Positions 23,663-32,723 of a stretch of DNA of 64,000 nucleotides are shown piece after piece. The number at the start of each line of letters is the position of its first letter. Within the stretch, counting starts at the first letter, position 1. A program made the translations under genes and the position numbers. Under the pieces are notes generated by a model. The model saw only the letters and a program-made list of their open reading frames with translations. It was not told where the DNA came from and did not search any database. This stretch comes from Bacillus sp. OV166 (GTDB lineage Bacteria > Bacillota > Bacilli > Bacillales > Cytobacillaceae). The DNA lies in contig NZ_FXWM01000001.1 of assembly GCF_900177675.1 (NCBI RefSeq), positions 4,969,001 through 5,033,000 on the forward strand. The letters run 5' to 3'.

Positions 23663-25777
23663 TTATTCGTTATTTACTTCCTGTTGATCAGAGGTTGCAT
23701 TTTTTTCTGTATTTTGACGTTCTTTCTTTAAGTCAAAGTACGCATCCAAGACTCTTCGGCCGATTAAATTATTGATACTTGGACCGCTATTCCCTTGATA
23801 TGCCCACGGTACGACAACAGCCATTGCCACTTCTGGATTATTAGACGGTGCAAAACTTACGAGACTTAGGTTCATTACTTCAGCCCCACGCTTTGACTTA
23901 TCAGCGCCGTCATAAAACGCCTGTGCTGTTCCCGTTTTTCCTGCAGGGTGATAATCTGCGCTCTTAAAGTAACTTACAGCTGTACCGTCACCCACCTGCA
24001 TGACCATCCGAAAACCTTCTTGAACCCGCTTAATCCAAGATTGCTTCATATCTAAACGATTTAATACTTTCGGCTGAATTTCCTCGACAATTGGACCCAA
24101 TTCATTATTTTCCATTTCTGGTTCGCGAATTTCCTTAACCAGATGCGGCTGGATCCGATTCCCACCATTTGCGATTGTGGAGACGTACTGTGCGAGTTGG
24201 ATTGGTGTATATGTATCATATTGACCAATCGAAAGGAAAAGAAGTAAACCAGGAGTCCTTTCAGGACCTGGAAAGCCGCTCATTTCATTAGGTAAGTCAA
24301 TCCCTGTACGCGTACCTAAACCAAACTGACTAAATGACTGCCGCATAGTATCAAAGGCAGAATAATCTAATGGCAACGGTTGATTTTGTCTATACTGGCC
24401 ACCAGCCATAGCAATAACAGTTTTCCACATATATACGTTGGAGGAGACCTGTAGTGCCCTTAAATCATTTATCCTGCCAAATGTCCTCCATGAAGACATG
24501 ACAGGTGAGCTTGCTATTCTCAATGGTTCATCTAGTTGTGTAGAGCCTGGTTGTATTGCCCCAGTTTTATATCCAGTTAATATCGTCGCCCCTTTAACTG
24601 CTGACCCAACGTTATAAGAAGTGGTAATATTTCCTCCTGCAAAGTCCTTCATGACTGTTTTTCCTTTTTTATCTTTACCAATTTGTTTTCCAGCCAGTGA
24701 TAGGACTTCACCGGTATGTGGATCCATTAGAACGACGAAGGCTCGATCTAGAAGGGAGGTATTTGGTTTTTGCTTTGCACTCCACATTTCTTCTTCAATG
24801 ATATCTTCTACCTTCTTCTGAAGATCCATATCAATGGTTAAAACAAGATCTTTACCCCTTTTTCCTTCCGAAACTACTTCAGTTGAGAGTATTTTACCGG
24901 ACTTGTCCGTTACATTTTTCACTTTTGCCTTTTGACCATGCAATACATCTTCATATTTTAATTCGAGATAACTTTTTCCAACTCGGTCATTACGGCTGTA
25001 GTCACGGGCCATATACTTTTCTAATTGCTCCTTGGGAATCCCTGCTTCGGAGGAAGTTACATCTCCTAATATGGATTTTAATGTATCACCGAAAACATAC
25101 TTTCGTTCCCAATCAGTTGTTGTATCAACACCAGGTAAGTTTTCTAAGTTTTCACTAACAATCGCAAATTCTTTAGGTGTAACATTTTTATTTTTAACAA
25201 TTTGAGGCGTCAGGGCATAACCACTATTAAAGTCCCTATAGACAGCAAGTGTTTCAAGATCTTCACCAATAATACTGTTTACTTCATCCTCAGTTATTCG
25301 ATCAATCTGAAGCTTATAAATTTGCTTATCATCCAATTTTTTTTGTTCATATAAAGCCCATTCTTTTTTCGTAACTTTTGCTTTTGCTTCTTTGGGATGT
25401 TTTAAAATCCAATAATCCTTTTTATCACGAACAGGAACTTTCGATGTATCTTTGTTAATGATTTTTGCTAATTTTGCCGCGCTTTCCAACATTTCCTTTT
25501 GGGTGGTTTGTTGATATTTTGTGTAAGTAATCGCGTTCAAGGGTGTATTATCAACAATGATTTTACCATTGCGGTCGAACATTTTCCCCCTTGGTACAGG
25601 GTTATTAACAGTAATATCTTCCGTACGTTCAATTTCACGTTTAAAATCATCACCAAATACGATTTGCAATTCACCAAGTCTAAGGATAAGGATAGAAAAT
25701 AGCAAAAACACGACAAAGAATAACATGTTTAAACGAAAGGGCACATGTTCCTTCTTTTTTTTCTTTTTATTATTCAA
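23663..25777 (-). CDS. pbpA: Class B penicillin-binding protein 2A (transpeptidase)
   Basis: Monofunctional D,D-transpeptidase for rod elongation. The layout is a short lysine-rich cytoplasmic start, one membrane helix (about residues 17-37), a PBP dimerisation domain, and a C-terminal transpeptidase domain. Catalytic SAVK lies near residue 392, SSN near 445 and KTGT near 612. About 704 aa agrees with B. subtilis PbpA, and the position between yqgE and pst is conserved. The start is taken as TTG 25777 because AAAGGAAGTG lies upstream; the frame begins 13 codons earlier with that same site inside it. Confidence 0.93.
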   Translation of the reverse strand: MNNKKKKKKEHVPFRLNMLFFVVFLLFSILILRLGELQIVFGDDFKREIERTEDITVNNPVPRGKMFDRNGKIIVDNTPLNAITYTKYQQTTQKEMLESAAKLAKIINKDTSKVPVRDKKDYWILKHPKEAKAKVTKKEWALYEQKKLDDKQIYKLQIDRITEDEVNSIIGEDLETLAVYRDFNSGYALTPQIVKNKNVTPKEFAIVSENLENLPGVDTTTDWERKYVFGDTLKSILGDVTSSEAGIPKEQLEKYMARDYSRNDRVGKSYLELKYEDVLHGQKAKVKNVTDKSGKILSTEVVSEGKRGKDLVLTIDMDLQKKVEDIIEEEMWSAKQKPNTSLLDRAFVVLMDPHTGEVLSLAGKQIGKDKKGKTVMKDFAGGNITTSYNVGSAVKGATILTGYKTGAIQPGSTQLDEPLRIASSPVMSSWRTFGRINDLRALQVSSNVYMWKTVIAMAGGQYRQNQPLPLDYSAFDTMRQSFSQFGLGTRTGIDLPNEMSGFPGPERTPGLLLFLSIGQYDTYTPIQLAQYVSTIANGGNRIQPHLVKEIREPEMENNELGPIVEEIQPKVLNRLDMKQSWIKRVQEGFRMVMQVGDGTAVSYFKSADYHPAGKTGTAQAFYDGADKSKRGAEVMNLSLVSFAPSNNPEVAMAVVVPWAYQGNSGPSINNLIGRRVLDAYFDLKKERQNTEKNATSDQQEVNNE

Positions 25778-25902
25778 GGTATATAAACACTTCCTTTTTT
25801 CACGGCTTAAAGTCACTTTCTCTATTTTAAAGGATAATTCCGCTTTTATCTATGAAAAACCCTTACCATTTTCAGCATAAAAGCCTCAGTGAAAAATGAA
25901 AA

Positions 25903-25933
25903 ATGCGGTGAGTAAATAAAATACTCATCGCAT
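25903..25933 (-). terminator. Terminator of yqgE
   Basis: ATGCGGTGAGTA/TACTCATCGCAT with one mismatch and a seven-base AT loop, ending in TTTTTC on the minus strand. It overlaps the last base of the stop. Confidence 0.75.
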
Positions 25934-27150
25934 TACGGTGCTGGTAAATGTACTCTTTTAATAAAAAGATAGATGCATGTGTGTCCAGCACCCAAAGCAA
26001 GTAGTAGGATTGGTATACTGATTTCTGCATTAAACCAAGTGATAGCAGCTAAAAAGGATAATATAGAAACAATCCTTCCCAAATTTAAGAATATTTCCCG
26101 AACTACAATGTACTCAATCCTCATTTCTGCCGCTTTCCAACCCGTTCCAATCACATCATATGTAGTGGACATATATGGGACGAGCAAAAGCGGATAGGCA
26201 ATTGCAATCATCCCACCATAGATTAACAATTTGACAAAATTCACGTCCCATACAATTAACAGGACAGACGCATATAGGATAAGTCCACCAATAAGAATCG
26301 CTTTTTTTCGAAACTTTTGTTTAATTAACCTTGACGCAAGATAATACGCTATAAATGATATTCCTGAATTAAGGAGACCAAATGTTCCTAAAGACAGTTC
26401 ACTTCCCGTCGAAATATAAACAAGCACTGATATCACAAATGCAAAGGTCCCTTCCCTCAGTCCCTGGAAAAAGTTAGCGTTTGTTATCAGTCGCCAATTT
26501 TCATTTTGTTTTCTTTCATTAAGAATCTGTATAAAACAATAGCTTCCTGCCGATGGTCGTGGTTTCAATGAAAAACTCATAAAAACCGCAAGTGCAAATA
26601 AAGCTAGCGACATCCCAAAAACAATGGTATATCCTGTGAATTTGTCAAATCTAGTTATGATGATTCCAGCAGCGATTGGTCCAATCATTCCACCCGCAGA
26701 CGATAATATCCCTAAAAAACCATTAAAAAAATCTCTCGTATCTGGTTCGGTGATTTCAAATGTTAACACATTATAGGCAAGCCAATAAAACCCATAACCT
26801 ACTCCTAACAGACTCCCTAATAAAAGTAAATAAGTAGAAGCCTTTGTGCCAGCTATTAAAACCATTACATAAAATAACGCTAAAAAAATCACACCGATTC
26901 TAAGCACGATCACCCTGTCAATTTTCTTGGCCCATCTGCCAGCCAAAATGAACGTGAGCAGTTGTAAAACAACAATCGATAAATTAAAAAGGGCGATATC
27001 TGAATACTTACCCGTTTGTTTCCATAGATAAATATTTACAAAAGTATTGGATAAAGCAATACTTAATGAATATAACCCACCAATAATCAGCAAAAGTGAT
27101 AAATCTTTTGTTAGTTTAACATCACCTAGAATCTTAAATTTTTTTGCCAT
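25933..27150 (-). CDS. yqgE: MFS transporter YqgE
   Basis: Polytopic membrane protein with about twelve helices and the loop 2-3 MFS motif as AGRWAKKIDRVIVLRIG near residue 75. Sequence and its place between sodA and pbpA match B. subtilis YqgE, a transporter of unknown substrate. AAAGGGGAG lies upstream of the ATG. It has its own terminator and is separated from sodA by another, so it is probably transcribed alone. Confidence 0.87.
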   Translation of the reverse strand: MAKKFKILGDVKLTKDLSLLLIIGGLYSLSIALSNTFVNIYLWKQTGKYSDIALFNLSIVVLQLLTFILAGRWAKKIDRVIVLRIGVIFLALFYVMVLIAGTKASTYLLLLGSLLGVGYGFYWLAYNVLTFEITEPDTRDFFNGFLGILSSAGGMIGPIAAGIIITRFDKFTGYTIVFGMSLALFALAVFMSFSLKPRPSAGSYCFIQILNERKQNENWRLITNANFFQGLREGTFAFVISVLVYISTGSELSLGTFGLLNSGISFIAYYLASRLIKQKFRKKAILIGGLILYASVLLIVWDVNFVKLLIYGGMIAIAYPLLLVPYMSTTYDVIGTGWKAAEMRIEYIVVREIFLNLGRIVSILSFLAAITWFNAEISIPILLLALGAGHTCIYLFIKRVHLPAP

Positions 27151-27225
27151 AAAAAACTCCCCTTTATCTTATGGGTAGTCTTTAACAAGCAAGTTTTTCT
27201 TATTCACTTATTCAAATCCAAAAAA

Positions 27226-27251
27226 AAGAAGACAGCTTAAGCTGCCTTCTT
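27226..27251 (-). terminator. Terminator of sodA
   Basis: AAGAAGACAGC/GCTGCCTTCTT around TTAA, followed by an eight-T run on the minus strand. Confidence 0.88.
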
Positions 27252-27261
27252 ACCATTGCTA

Positions 27262-27870
27262 TTATTTTGCTTGGCTGTAACGTTTTGAAACTTCATCCCA
27301 ATTTACTACATTCCAGAAAGAGGAAATATAATCTGGGCGTTTGTTTTGATATTTCAAATAGTAAGCATGCTCCCATACATCAAGACCAAGAATTGGCGTT
27401 TTACCTTCCATTAATGGAGAGTCTTGGTTAGGTGTACTTGAAACTTCTAATTCTCCGCCAGACACAGATAGCCATGCCCAACCAGATCCGAAACGAGTAG
27501 TTGCAGCTTTAGCAAACTCTTCTTTGAAGCTTTCGAAACTGCCAAATTTGCTGCTGATTGCGTCAGCTAATTCACCAGTAGGTGCACCGCCGCCATTTGG
27601 AGAAAGGATTTGCCAGAATAATGAATGGTTAGCATGACCGCCGCCATTGTTACGAACTGCTGTACGTGCAGCTTCTGGAACCGCATCCAAATTAGCAATA
27701 ACTTCTTCAACTGATTTAGAAAGTAATTCTTCATTACCAGCTAAAGCGTTATTTAGATTGGTTACATATGTGTTGTGATGTCTAGTGTGGTGAATGTTCA
27801 TTGTTTCTTTGTCAATATGTGGTTCAAGTGCGTTTTCTGCATACGGTAATTGTGGTAATTCAAATGCCAT
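27262..27870 (-). CDS. sodA: Superoxide dismutase (Mn)
   Basis: Cytoplasmic enzyme dismutating superoxide. Metal ligands are visible in HIDKETMNIHHTRHH (His near 27), GGHANHSLFW (His near 82), and LDVWEHAYYLKYQNKRPDYI (Asp/His near 164-168). Gly/Gln residues in NGGGAPTG favour the manganese form. Length of 202 aa is normal. GGAGGAATAATC precedes the ATG. A SigA-type promoter lies 73-101 bases upstream. It is divergent from the Fnr-like regulator gene. Confidence 0.97.
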   Translation of the reverse strand: MAFELPQLPYAENALEPHIDKETMNIHHTRHHNTYVTNLNNALAGNEELLSKSVEEVIANLDAVPEAARTAVRNNGGGHANHSLFWQILSPNGGGAPTGELADAISSKFGSFESFKEEFAKAATTRFGSGWAWLSVSGGELEVSSTPNQDSPLMEGKTPILGLDVWEHAYYLKYQNKRPDYISSFWNVVNWDEVSKRYSQAK

Positions 27871-27942
27871 GATTATTCCTCCTATGTATATGGTAATTTT
27901 TTCAGCCTTAGAATTTTGAATATTTCTAAAGCTTCCCTTTTT

Positions 27943-27971
27943 AAGATACCAAAGTCAGTACTCAGTTTCAA
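27943..27971 (-). promoter_or_regulatory. Likely SigA promoter of sodA
   Basis: TTGAAA and TATCTT separated by 17 bases on the minus strand, 73 bases before the sodA ATG. No SigB-type element was seen. Confidence 0.6.
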
Positions 27972-28164
27972 ATATAATGCTTAGGCTCTTAACATAAATA
28001 CCATACCCGTAATGAAGGATTTTATTCTAAATTTTACTAAAACGTAATCCACTACCGTTCCTAACAATGATTCGAAAAATTGTCACCTTTCAACCGAAGG
28101 GCAATCTGTCAACGATTTTTGTCATATCCGACTTTTGTCACTACCAATTCATGTAAAGGCTCTA

Positions 28165-28193
28165 TTGACACCTTGTTAATAATTTATTTTAAT
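28165..28193 (+). promoter_or_regulatory. SigA promoter of the Fnr-like gene
   Basis: Consensus TTGACA with TTTAAT 17 bases downstream, 32 bases before the ATG. TGTCA occurs four times just upstream (28081, 28107, 28120, 28136), possibly an operator array. Confidence 0.72.
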
Positions 28194-28224
28194 CAAAGAG
28201 AAGGGTGCCAAGGAGTGATTTTCT

Positions 28225-28920
28225 ATGCAGAAAAGTAGTAATTCTATATATAATTTACTAGTTTACTTTTACGAAAAAAAAGAACCAATTCAAAAGATTA
28301 AAGCCGGTTCCGTTCTTTTTCAAGAGAAGGACCCTGCCCAGTATGTTTTCTTATTGCTTAAAGGAAGTATTTCACTTGGAAGAGTTCATTTACGCGGCAA
28401 GGATTTTATCTTAAAAATCTTAAATGACCAGGAATTAATTGTAGAGTATCAACTTTTCAAACCATCTCCTCATTATCAATTTTACGCAAAAACGATGACA
28501 GATTGTGAAATGATCTTTATCAAGAAGGAGCAATTTGAAGAATTTATTAAAAATGATCCAGAAGCAATGAGCGCTCTTGTTGCATGGCTAAGTACAGGTT
28601 ATTTAAAGGCACAAATGAAATGCCAAGACCTAATTATGAATGGTAAAAAAGGCGGTTTATATTCTATCCTCATCCGCTTATCTAATACTTATGGAATTAA
28701 GACAGAAGATGGAATTCTTATTGATCTGCCCTTAACACATCAGGAATTAGCTAATTTAACCTATGGGACGCGTGAAGTAATTCAACGAGCCTTAAAAGAT
28801 CTTCGCGAGAAAGAGATCATTACCTACGATAATCAAAAGTTTACTATAAAAAAACTCAACTATTTAAAAGAAGAAGTTGACTGTCAAAATTGTTCCTTTG
28901 AAATTTGCGGATTAAATTAA
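28225..28920 (+). CDS. fnr: Crp/Fnr-family oxygen-sensing regulator (Fnr-type Fe-S protein)
   Basis: Residues 20-130 form a cyclic-nucleotide-type beta-barrel and 160-215 a winged helix (THQELANLTYGTREVIQRALKDL). The C-terminus has Cys 220, 223 and 228 in DCQNCSFEIC. This is the same C-x2-C-x4-C spacing as the [4Fe-4S] site of B. subtilis Fnr, and the Asp of the preceding QDLIMNGKKG helix corresponds to its fourth ligand. It probably senses oxygen and activates anaerobic genes. Unlike B. subtilis, it is next to sodA rather than narK, so it may be a second paralogue. Its own promoter and terminator frame the gene. Confidence 0.82.
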   Translation: MQKSSNSIYNLLVYFYEKKEPIQKIKAGSVLFQEKDPAQYVFLLLKGSISLGRVHLRGKDFILKILNDQELIVEYQLFKPSPHYQFYAKTMTDCEMIFIKKEQFEEFIKNDPEAMSALVAWLSTGYLKAQMKCQDLIMNGKKGGLYSILIRLSNTYGIKTEDGILIDLPLTHQELANLTYGTREVIQRALKDLREKEIITYDNQKFTIKKLNYLKEEVDCQNCSFEICGLN

Positions 28921-28950
28921 CCAAACAAATCCACCCATATAAGTGGCTCA

Positions 28951-28982
28951 GGCTGTCGAAAAACTTTCGATAGCCTTTTTTT
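28951..28982 (+). terminator. Terminator of the Fnr-like gene
   Basis: GGCTGTCGAAA/TTTCGATAGCC with a three-base loop and a T7 run. Confidence 0.9.
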
Positions 28983-29055
28983 ATTCTCTTCCTTAAATTA
29001 TCCACCGCGTTAATTTGTTAAAATAATATTAATAAATAGGATTTTCACCTTGTCT

Positions 29056-29184
29056 GTTGATTTGCGCTCCAGGCGCTTCGCTTTCCGCGGGCGTGCCGGG
29101 GAGCCTCCTCGTCGCTTCGCTTCTGCGGGGTCTCCCCTGCCCCGTACTCCCGCAGGAGTCTTCGCGCCTTCCGCTCCAATCAAC
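29056..29184 (-). repeat. GC-rich ~129-bp dispersed repeat, copy R2
   Basis: Same element as R1 in reverse orientation, with perfect GTTGATT/AATCAAC ends. Stems AGGCGC/GCGCCT and GGGGAG/CTCCCC are kept. The inner tip has diverged. It lies 60 bases before an IS1182-like remnant and faces R3. Confidence 0.85.
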
Positions 29185-29245
29185 GGTGTAGTATTCAATA
29201 AAGAACTTCAACTCATATAAAAAATAATAAGAATTAGTGAAATCA

Positions 29246-29356
29246 ATGTTTATGCCAAAAGAGTTGAGCCAAAGTGAATATGAATTTGTGTCAATTTATG
29301 AACTTGTTCCAGAAGATTTAGTAGGACTAGAAAAAAAGTATATTGCAATGCTTTAA
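29246..29356 (+). pseudogene. IS1182-type transposase N-terminal remnant
   Basis: A 36-codon frame reads MFMPKELSQSEYEFVSIYEL then VPEDLVGLEKKYIAML. The pattern E(F)VSI-x-x-LVP-(E/Q)D-x-L-x-x-x-x-KYI is what I associate with the start of IS1182-family transposases. The rest of the transposase is missing and no ribosome site is evident. It lies in the 702-base gap between the Fnr-like gene and yqgC, framed by repeats R2 and R3 in opposite orientation. Confidence 0.5.
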
Positions 29357-29372
29357 GTTAATTTGCCTCCCT

Positions 29373-29501
29373 GGTGATTGGAGTGGAGGGCACTCGACTC
29401 CTGCGGGATAGAGAGGTCACTGGAGACCCCGCAGGCGCCAAAGCGCCGAGGAGGCTCCAGGACCTCCCCGCGGAAAGCGAGTGCCCGGAGCGGAAATCAA
29501 C
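29373..29501 (+). repeat. GC-rich ~129-bp dispersed repeat, copy R3
   Basis: Same element with ends GGTGATT/AATCAAC (one mismatch). The second stem is GGGCACTCG/CGAGTGCCC and the third GAGGTC(A)CTGGAG/CTCCAGGACCTC. Both differ in sequence from R1 but remain complementary. The tip GGCGC-CAAA-GCGCC is conserved. Confidence 0.85.
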
Positions 29502-29601
29502 AGGCCCTTTAGCAGGGACAATCAATTAATAAAAATCGGGATTTTAGATTCAGACAAAATAAAAAATTACCGAGAAAACGACCCTTTCTCGACAATCTGA
29601 G

Positions 29602-29619
29602 CCACCCAGAAAGGTGGCT
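29602..29619 (-). terminator. Hairpin after yqgC
   Basis: GCCACC/GGTGGC with a six-base loop directly after the yqgC stop. It lacks a clear T-run, so termination is only possible. Confidence 0.4.
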
Positions 29620-29622
29620 TCT

Positions 29623-30105
29623 TTACAAGACTAAAATGAAAAAATAAACAATCATAAGGATTTGTATGATTGTTTTTGTTATAACACTGCTTATAAATCC
29701 AATGACCGAGCCAAAACCAATTTTAATACTATCAGTGAAATTTCTTTTGTTGAAGATTAATTCAGCGCCTATTGCCCCGATAAATGGACCAATAAGGATT
29801 CCTAAAAAAGGGATAACAAATGGTCCAACGATAATCCCTATCGTACTTCCCCAGATTCCGGCCTTGGAACCTCCATATTTTTTAATTCCAATCATATTAG
29901 CAATATAGTCGGCAACAAATAAAAGTACAATAAACAAACCTTGAATCAACCAAAAGTACCATCGAAAGGGTTGAAAATTAAAAAAGACTCCATATAGTAA
30001 AAAGCCTGCCAATATAAATAACACACTTGGAACAATCGGATACACCAGACCAACAAATGCAACAATAAATAACAAAATGATGATGCTCCAATAGACCAAT
30101 TCCAT
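29623..30105 (-). CDS. yqgC: DUF456 family membrane protein YqgC
   Basis: A 160-residue integral membrane protein with four to five helices and glycine-rich loops typical of DUF456 (GSKAGIWGSTIGIIVGPFVIP, GAIGAELIF). It matches YqgC, which lies beside sodA in B. subtilis. Function is unknown. The second ATG (30105) has GAGGG nine bases upstream; the first, at 30114, overlaps that site. Confidence 0.87.
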   Translation of the reverse strand: MELVYWSIIILLFIVAFVGLVYPIVPSVLFILAGFLLYGVFFNFQPFRWYFWLIQGLFIVLLFVADYIANMIGIKKYGGSKAGIWGSTIGIIVGPFVIPFLGILIGPFIGAIGAELIFNKRNFTDSIKIGFGSVIGFISSVITKTIIQILMIVYFFILVL

Positions 30106-30294
30106 TTTATCCATCCCTCATAAAACTTTTTCTAGATATTTTATACAGTTTACACTTTCCTTCATACGATTAAAACTTGGAATAGGTTTCAAAATATAAA
30201 ATTGAGTTGCTGTCATTCTTGTATATAACCTTTACTAAAGATACAATAGATGCTGAAGCAATCATTTGTGATTTAATGTATAAAGGTGGTCATT

Positions 30295-31068
30295 ATGAAT
30301 ATTTTCAAGCAATTGTATAAAAGTATCTACTCTCCTAAAGATATTGCCTTATTTCGATTCCAAGGGATAGGAAAAACAATATTATTTGTTTTCTTCTTAA
30401 CATTAATTTCGATTCTGCCGTCAGTAATTTACTTAAGTACCGCACTTACCACGGGTGTCGATACGGCAAGAACCATTATTACTGACGAATTACCTGATTT
30501 TTCAATTCAAGACGGGCATCTAACAGCCGATACTAAAGTGCCCATTACATTAAATAAGGATGATTTTTCTATTATTTTAGACCCAACTGGAGCTATTTCT
30601 GCAGATGATATCCAAGATGAGGGAAATTCTTTTGCCATGTTAAAAGATCAATTTGTTTTAGCTGCAGGCGGCCGATTTGATACATATCCCTATTCCATGT
30701 TAGAAGGGCTAAACATTGCAAAGGGAGACATTGTGGATTTTATTAACACAATTGGCGGAATAAAATGGATAATAATCCCTGTGGTTTCTGTGTTTATCTA
30801 CTTGTTTGCATGTGCTGGCAGTTTTATCGAGGTAACGGTTTTAGCTCTAATTGGTTTATTATTAAAGAACCTTTTAGGTAGGAAACTAAATTACCGGCAG
30901 TTGTGGCGAATGGCTGCATACAGCGAAACATTACCAACATTGTTTTTTACCATTATGGCGGCAATTAAAACAACCGTTCCTAACAGCTTCTTGATTAATT
31001 GGTTTGTTGTGATCATCGTTTTATACCTGGCCATTAATGAAATTCCAAAACCAAAAAAAGTGAACTAA
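30295..31068 (+). CDS. yqgB: DUF1189 family membrane protein YqgB
   Basis: A 257-residue membrane protein. A cytoplasmic start (MNIFKQLYKSIYSPKDIALFRFQGIGKT) is followed by one helix, a large external loop of about 110 residues (residues 50-160), and three or four C-terminal helices. This fits DUF1189/YqgB, of unknown function. ATG 30295 has AAAGGTGG five bases upstream; a GTG nine bases earlier overlaps that site. It is divergent from yqgC and ends with its own terminator. Confidence 0.87.
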   Translation: MNIFKQLYKSIYSPKDIALFRFQGIGKTILFVFFLTLISILPSVIYLSTALTTGVDTARTIITDELPDFSIQDGHLTADTKVPITLNKDDFSIILDPTGAISADDIQDEGNSFAMLKDQFVLAAGGRFDTYPYSMLEGLNIAKGDIVDFINTIGGIKWIIIPVVSVFIYLFACAGSFIEVTVLALIGLLLKNLLGRKLNYRQLWRMAAYSETLPTLFFTIMAAIKTTVPNSFLINWFVVIIVLYLAINEIPKPKKVN

Positions 31069-31071
31069 GAG

Positions 31072-31095
31072 GCGCCCATAGCGGGCGTTTTTTTA
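31072..31095 (+). terminator. Terminator of yqgB
   Basis: CGCCC/GGGCG hairpin with a five-base loop and a T8 run, three bases after the stop. Confidence 0.85.
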
Positions 31096-31163
31096 TTAAC
31101 TCGTTCTTTTTCCAATTGGACAAGCATACCAATGTACAAACTGTCTATTTGGAGGCTTGTCCG

Positions 31164-31502
31164 ATGAAAAAGTTATTTGGTTTCTTATTAGCCGTTTTAA
31201 TCATATATGTAATTTATATTGATTTAACTGTTGGCACCCTGCCTTCCCAATTCACACAGCAGGTGGATGCTAAAATCGAAACACAAAATAAGGAGTTGAA
31301 AACAGAAACAGACATCCCTTCTTTCGAAGCACAAGTTGAACCAGGTGAAACAGTGCTATCTATCGTGGAACATCAACTGGATAAATCACTTCCGGTATCG
31401 ATTTCCGACTTAATCGAGGACTTTCGAAAATTAAATCCTGGGGAGACTCCAGAAAAAATTCAAATCGGGTCTACATATCATTTCCCTGATTACTCAAAAT
31501 AA
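31164..31502 (+). CDS. yqfZ: LysM-domain membrane protein YqfZ
   Basis: A 112-residue protein with an N-terminal membrane anchor (residues 3-20) and a C-terminal LysM-like domain. The domain runs from VEPGETVLSIVEHQL through DFRKLNPGETPEKIQIGSTYHFPDY and suggests binding to peptidoglycan on the outer face. It corresponds to B. subtilis YqfZ, a sporulation-linked protein. ATG 31164 has TTTGGAGG eight bases upstream; the frame is open from 31116 without a site. It lies just before ispG. Confidence 0.8.
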   Translation: MKKLFGFLLAVLIIYVIYIDLTVGTLPSQFTQQVDAKIETQNKELKTETDIPSFEAQVEPGETVLSIVEHQLDKSLPVSISDLIEDFRKLNPGETPEKIQIGSTYHFPDYSK

Positions 31503-31520
31503 AGAGGATAGTGCTTATTC

Positions 31521-31550
31521 TTGTCAAAAATAGTGAAAGGCTGATAAAAT
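31521..31550 (+). promoter_or_regulatory. Likely SigA promoter of ispG
   Basis: TTGTCA and TAAAAT with an 18-base spacer, 60 bases before the ispG GTG. Confidence 0.55.
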
Positions 31551-31609
31551 AGAGTCGGATTGTTTTTATATACCTTATTCGAATCCCATTTTGAAGGAGC
31601 GAATTACAC

Positions 31610-32719
31610 GTGAGTGAAATATTACACCGCACAAAAACCCGACCAATTAAAGTTGGTAACTTAACGATTGGCGGGAGTAACGAATTATTTATACAAAGTA
31701 TGACCACAACAAAAACACATGATGTTGAAGCAACCGTTGCTGAAATAAAGCGTCTTGAAGAAGCTGGCTGTCAGATTGTTCGGGTGGCTTGTCCGGATGA
31801 ACGGGCTGCGAATGCCATTCCTGAAATCAAAAAAAGAATCAACATTCCACTTGTTGTCGATATTCATTTCGATTATAAATTGGCTCTTAAAGCAATTGAA
31901 GGCGGAGCAGATAAAATCAGAATCAATCCCGGTAATATCGGAAAACGGGAAAAAGTCGAGGCTGTCGTAAAAGCCGCGAAGGAAAAAGGCATTCCCATCC
32001 GAATCGGGGTAAATGCTGGCTCACTCGAAAAGAGAATTTTAGAGAAATACGGATATCCAACAGCAGATGGTATGGTCGAAAGCGCGCTACACCATATTAA
32101 AATTCTTGAGGATTTAGATTTCCATGACATTATTGTTTCCATGAAGGCCTCTGATGTAAATCTTGCCATTGAAGCTTATGAAAAGGCATCGAGAGCATTC
32201 GATTATCCCCTTCATCTTGGGATTACTGAGTCTGGAACCCTTTTTGCAGGCAGCATAAAAAGTGCGGCAGGTTTAGGCACTATTTTACACATGGGAATCG
32301 GTAACACACTACGTGTTTCCTTAAGTGCAGACCCAGTTCAGGAAGTAAAAGTTGCTAGAGAACTTTTAAAGGTGTTCGGTCTCTCTTCTAACGCGGCCAC
32401 ATTGATCTCTTGCCCGACATGCGGCCGGATTGAAATTGACCTCATTAGTATTGCAAATGAAGTCGAAGAATACATTGAAAAAATTAAAGCTCCGATCAAA
32501 GTAGCTGTTTTAGGCTGTGCCGTTAACGGACCTGGAGAGGCCCGTGAAGCCGATATTGGCATTGCCGGTGCTCGAGGTGAAGGGTTATTATTCAGGAAGG
32601 GTGAGATCGTCCGCAAGGTTCCTGAAGCGCAATTAGTTGAAGAATTGAAAAAAGAAATTGACCAGATTGCCGAAGAATATTTTCAGAAAAAAGCAGAGGA
32701 AGATAAAATTACGAATTAA
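31610..32719 (+). CDS. ispG: 4-hydroxy-3-methylbut-2-en-1-yl diphosphate synthase (flavodoxin)
   Basis: Penultimate MEP-pathway enzyme; reduces MEcPP to HMBPP with a [4Fe-4S] cluster. The N-terminal TIM barrel carries VDIHFDYKLAL and INPGNIG. The cluster domain has SCPTCGR (Cys near 267 and 270) and LGCAVNGPGEA (Cys near 302). Length 369 aa is normal. The GTG start follows AAGGAGCG. IspH, the next enzyme, is encoded 7 kb downstream. It ends at a shared terminator. Confidence 0.97.
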   Translation: MSEILHRTKTRPIKVGNLTIGGSNELFIQSMTTTKTHDVEATVAEIKRLEEAGCQIVRVACPDERAANAIPEIKKRINIPLVVDIHFDYKLALKAIEGGADKIRINPGNIGKREKVEAVVKAAKEKGIPIRIGVNAGSLEKRILEKYGYPTADGMVESALHHIKILEDLDFHDIIVSMKASDVNLAIEAYEKASRAFDYPLHLGITESGTLFAGSIKSAAGLGTILHMGIGNTLRVSLSADPVQEVKVARELLKVFGLSSNAATLISCPTCGRIEIDLISIANEVEEYIEKIKAPIKVAVLGCAVNGPGEAREADIGIAGARGEGLLFRKGEIVRKVPEAQLVEELKKEIDQIAEEYFQKKAEEDKITN

Positions 32720-32723
32720 CATC

